From Pararge aegeria (lineage: Eukaryota > Arthropoda > Insecta > Lepidoptera > Nymphalidae): DNA of 64,000 nt. Shown piece after piece: positions 61,517-64,000 of the stretch. The notes beneath the pieces were generated by a model, which saw nothing but the letters and a program-made list of their open reading frames with translations, was not told where the DNA came from and made no database searches. How positions within the stretch are numbered: position 1 is the stretch's first letter; the number at the start of each line of letters is the position of its first letter. The position numbers and the translations under genes were made by a program. The DNA lies in contig NC_053193.1 of the NCBI RefSeq assembly GCF_905163445.1, positions 1,364,001 through 1,428,000 on the forward strand, in the 5' to 3' direction.

Positions 61517-61775
61517 TCCCTACTAATATTATAAATGTGAATGTAAGTTTGTTTGTTACGCTTTCACGCATAAACTACTTAACCGATCCTCATGAAACTT
61601 TGTACACATATTCTTAGAAGTGTTAGAAGTAATATAGGGCACTTATTATCCCGACATTAAGCTCGGTTGCTTTGGGAGAGGGGATGAGTATTTGACGATT
61701 TTACACCATAATTCCGACAAATTATAACCGATTTAAATATGTATAAACGCAGACGAAGTCGCGGGCAACAGCTAG
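61517..61775 (+). mobile_element. complete Helitron inside hAT-A
   Basis: A|TCCCTACTAATATTATAAATG at the start; GCAGACGAAGTCGCGGGCAAC-AGCTAG|T at the end. 259 bp, no duplication, as expected. Interior CATGAAACTTTGTACACATATTC and CGACATTAAGCTCGGTTGC. Confidence 0.9.
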
Positions 61776-61982
61776 TTAGTTATAAATACTTGAGGGTAGG
61801 CATAACTCTTACAATGCCTATCCTTAAGTTTTTTATAGCTCGTACTGGAGATTTTCTTCATTTTATATCATCTGCGTACCCTGTACATACCCTCTATGCA
61901 CGCCACTGACTACACGGGCCTTTATATATTATACGGATCTTCTGCGACAATAAGAGGGCCGTATTCCACCACGCTGGCCCAT

Positions 61983-62225
61983 ATGACTTCTGTACCTTTC
62001 ACAAACGATATGCAAATGACACTAATTTGTCATGTCCATTTCGATTATGACGGTTATTTATTTCCACTTTTCGTTTATGAAGAGTAATGTTATGTCTTAC
62101 AAACACTACATTGTTATAAATATATTGTGAAGCTAACTTTTTAAGACAATCATTCAGTGCTGCCATCTCTGGAAAAAAAACAATAAACATACCGATGTTG
62201 ATATAAATTTTGGAAGTCACAAAGT
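61983..62225 (-). pseudogene. LINE-J ORF2 C-terminal remnant
   Basis: The minus translation has EINNRHNRNGHDKLVSFAYR then L, a stop, and KVQKS. Aligned with the protein at 32544-32784 (NRLRKVQKSF), the Arg codon has become TGA. The upstream part (VFVRHNITLHKRKVEINNRHN) is the xTRxxxxL region typical of these C-termini. Dead fragment, abutting a SINE-I. Confidence 0.72.
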
Positions 62226-62552
62226 ACTAGGCCTGCAACACATTGAAGATGTCGTTGGAATTGTCACCATCACATCACGCAATCCCACATTCAGTCATAT
62301 TAAAACGGTGACAAGTAATAATTATATATAATTTTCTGTCGCACCGTCAATAGCTTAATTTACACTTCGGTGCAATTGTTCATTAAATACAATTAGTTAA
62401 TTGCGCGGACCACTGCGCCATCGCAGACGACGCGGTTAGGGAGAAACTGACAGCCAGTTAAGTTAATCTTAATTAAAGATGATAATTCTGGGGTTTCAAC
62501 CGTTGCGGACGTCATATTTTCAACTGACTTCCTAAATGAAATAGGCGGAGGT
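62226..62552. other. unassigned DNA
   Basis: No family match. Confidence 0.35.
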
Positions 62553-62564
62553 ATTAAATTCGTT

Positions 62565-62878
62565 CGTGTAGCGGTGATAGCCCAGTGGGTAGGAGCTCGA
62601 CTTCACTTTCGGGGGGGCGAGTTCGAATCCCAGCACGCATCTCTAACTTTTATAAGTTTTGTGCGTAGTTAAAATATCACTTGCTTCAACGGTGAAGGAA
62701 AACATCGTGAGGAAATCTGCATGCCTGAGAGTTCTACATATTGTTCTCAAAGGTGTTTGGAGTCCACCAATTCGCACTGGACAAGCGTGGTGAACTACGG
62801 CCTTAACCCCTTTTCATCGTGGGAGCCGACCCGTGCCCTGTAGTGGGCTGGTAATGGGTTGATATGATGATGATGATG
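62565..62878 (+). mobile_element. full-length SINE-I with 12-bp perfect target duplication
   Basis: ATTAAATTCGTT at 62553-62564 and 62879-62890 bounds 314 bp. Head GTAGCGGTGATAGCCCAGTG, B box GAGTTCGAATCCC, body, tail GGGTTGATATGATGATGATG. The longest duplication and cleanest boxes in the window: probably the youngest SINE-I here and the best consensus source. Confidence 0.95.
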
Positions 62879-62890
62879 ATTAAATTCGTT

Positions 62891-63361
62891 GGGTTCTGTT
62901 TTCTTATTTATCGTATTATAAATAACATATGAATAACTTCACTCGCCTATGTTGCGTTAACAATATAATATAACTAATACCTTTATTTTTCTATAGTACC
63001 TAGGTGTGTAATTGCTCGTAAAACTTCATTAATAACTAAAGAGTATAACTCCTATACAAGAGTGTCAATATTAAAACAATACTGTTTTAAGCGATGGTAG
63101 TGAGCTTCCAAAAAGTCGTGTAACTGTTTTTAATTGGAGCGTAGAGTTAACAGTACGAGTCAAAGCGCTTTTAAAGCTTGTAAATGGCCTCTCGTGTGGT
63201 CCTCAGATCTGATAAAGTACACTTCTAACATGAAATCCTGTGCGAAAAATAGTATACAATTTGTATATCTATTAGTTTACGATCATAGACATTCTATCAA
63301 TAACAAAATATCAATCAATAACCGTTTTATTAGGTGTTTAAGCAAGAATTTTTCAAATCGT
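62891..63361. other. unassigned DNA
   Basis: The plus frame 63134-63364 (76 codons) shows no domain. No family match. Confidence 0.35.
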
Positions 63362-63410
63362 TAAGGTAAACAAACAAACAAACTCTTCAGCTTTATATAT
63401 TAGTATAAGA
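63362..63410 (-). mobile_element. Helitron 5' end
   Basis: Minus strand after an A: TCTTATACTAATATATAAAGCTGAAGAG then repeated GTTT. Same subfamily as 6205-6346. The inner part is not recognised. Confidence 0.6.
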
Positions 63411-63414
63411 TTTC

Positions 63415-63627
63415 CATGGACTAAGTGTGGATTTGTGGTCTTCACACGCCTTTTGGAACATAGCACAAATCTCTCAGACACACAGCTTTCTTTACGATGC
63501 TTTTCAAGTGATCTTCAATTACTCAAAATCCGCTCCGAAAAGTTATAGGATCTGGGCATCAAACTCGCTGCCCCTGAAAGGGCACTGAAGACCTAACCGT
63601 TGGACCTAACCTAAATATTACCGCTAC
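63415..63627 (-). mobile_element. SINE-I copy, 3' part missing, old
   Basis: GATTTGTGGTCTTCACACGCC, TTTCTTTACGATGCTTTTC, AAATCCGCTCCGAAAAGTTATAGG, ATCAAACTCGCTGCCCC, head end TATTACCGCTAC. Highly diverged. Confidence 0.72.
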
Positions 63628-64000
63628 ATAATATAGATAACTAATTACTGGTGTAGCATATAATTGTAGAGGTATTGATAGATAATAAGGAAGTCTTTAT
63701 TATTAAACCCGATATCGGAATAGTCCTATGGTTTCCTGGTACACGTGAGGCGAGTTGCGGGAGATTATAGGAGGGCGCTGCTTAGCAACCAGCCCTCCGG
63801 CGAATGTCAATACTATCTGTACCCCTACTCCACGGGGCAAGGGGCAAGGGCCCTCTTGACAGGTAGGTATTAAGGGTACGAAAGTTCTCGTTTTACCCTC
63901 GACAGAACGGAGCCTTGATTTGATTATGTTTAATTTAGTTTTCAGGTCGGTGACGGTTATCAGGAAAATACGTAGGTACTTTGCTCTGACCTAAGTTTGA
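63628..64000. other. unassigned DNA, locally GC-rich
   Basis: 63740-63870 is GC-rich (GAGGGCGCTGCTTAGCAACC, a GGGGCAA tandem near 63833-63850). No frame or family match; it may continue beyond the window. Confidence 0.35.

Larger units (their letters stand above)
61310..61908. mobile_element. outer hAT-A MITE, itself hit twice
   Basis: CAGTGGCATGCATAGAGG to CCTCTATGCACGCCACTG; ACTACAGG (61302-61309) and ACTACACG (61909-61916), 7 of 8. Removing the inner MITE and the Helitron leaves a long-form hAT-A like 57864-58063 (GGGTATGCAGATGATxTAAAATG; CTTGAGGGTAGGC; GCCTATCCTTAAG). Confidence 0.92.
61275..61984 (-). mobile_element. SINE-I copy split by a hAT-A nest
   Basis: CATTATCATATCCACCCTTTACCGG and CCCACTACAGG on the left; ACGGGCC, AATAAGAGGGCCGTATTCC and ACCACGCTGGCCC on the right. 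It ends at the LINE-J remnant. Confidence 0.85.

Noticed and set aside
62565..62640. tRNA gene at SINE-I heads (A and B boxes present)
   Set aside because: The boxes belong to SINE heads; there is no cloverleaf with paired acceptor stem and anticodon arm, and the same text recurs in about 20 copies.
1..64000. Endogenous viral element or complete LTR retrotransposon
   Set aside because: No gag, protease, integrase or viral replicase motifs seen in any frame; all reverse-transcriptase remnants are C-terminal non-LTR fragments.
1..64000. A new multi-gene defence or metabolic system
   Set aside because: There are no clustered coding genes at all; everything supportable is transposon-derived or non-coding.

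Overview
The window looks like a lepidopteran, probably nymphalid butterfly, nuclear genome. It is AT-rich, dense in short interspersed elements, and carries element types characteristic of Lepidoptera: tRNA-headed SINEs (one of them resembling the Metulj SINEs described from butterflies), RTE and Jockey non-LTR retrotransposon remnants, small non-autonomous Helitrons, and hAT-type MITEs. I found no exon of a host protein gene that I can defend, no true tRNA or rRNA gene, no CRISPR array and no bacterial-type operon. Nearly every open reading frame of 60-130 codons is a chance frame or part of a transposable element. The window therefore reads as intergenic or long-intron DNA; host exons cannot be excluded without transcript data.

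Working names used below, all defined by repetition inside this window. SINE-I: about 300 bp, tRNA-like head beginning GCGGTGATAG, tail GGTTGATATGATGATGATG, about 20 copies or fragments. SINE-II: Metulj-like, head GACGGCCGATTGGCGCAGTG, tail rich in ATTT, 14 copies. SINE-III: head CTCTGGCGC..., body with a CCGATTAGGGGTATGG motif, about 12 copies or fragments. SINE-IV: head ending in GGTCCTGG, 2 copies. hAT-A: MITEs of about 143-200 bp with ends CAGTGGCGTGCA/TGCACGCCACTG and 8-bp target duplications. hAT-B: one 674-bp element with ends CAGGGGTTCCCAACC and an 8-bp duplication. TA-1: about 400-bp elements with ends CAACGTGTAA/TTACACGTTG flanked by TA. LT-B: elements with long inverted ends containing GCTTAATTTGCTATACTCCG. 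LINE-J and short relatives J': tail (TTTTGAA)n. G: repeat with motif GATGGTGATAACAAA and, in one copy, a (TTGACT)n tail. E, F, L: unclassified interspersed families.

Layout. 1-5 kb: a SINE-IV, a complete Helitron, a Jockey LINE inserted with a 13-bp duplication inside an LT-B element, a direct-repeat pair and the first TA-1 copy. 5-15 kb: scattered SINEs, two Helitrons, two more TA-1 copies and a SINE-I split by SINE-III. 15-30 kb: the hAT-B element, LINE and RTE remnants, hAT-A copies, family F split by a full-length SINE-I, and at 29.3-29.7 kb one repeat-poor stretch with a well-formed TATA/Inr/DPE core promoter arrangement. 30-45 kb: LINE-J, SINE-I and SINE-IV side by side, a cluster of Helitrons at 33.8-37.1 kb, and a Helitron carrying a fold-back. 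45-64 kb: an RTE remnant next to a 460-bp fold-back, then the most heavily nested part: a SINE-I hit twice by hAT-A (51.6-52.2 kb), a SINE-I split by SINE-II (53.9-54.3 kb), a SINE-I with hAT-A (57.6-58.1 kb), and a four-layer nest (61.3-62.0 kb).

How the parts relate. SINE-I and the RTE remnants share the same GGTTGATxTGATGATGATG 3' end, so RTE machinery is the likely source of mobility for SINE-I. LINE-J and J' share a 3' tail in the same way. The hAT, TA-1, LT-B and Helitron copies encode nothing and must have been moved by transposases or replicases encoded elsewhere in the genome. Nested insertions with intact target duplications give a relative chronology: SINE-I predates many hAT-A insertions, and hAT-A continued to move after earlier hAT-A copies were in place. 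I see no candidate for a new multi-gene biological system; the strongest leads are structural (nesting, fold-backs, shared tails) plus the one candidate promoter.
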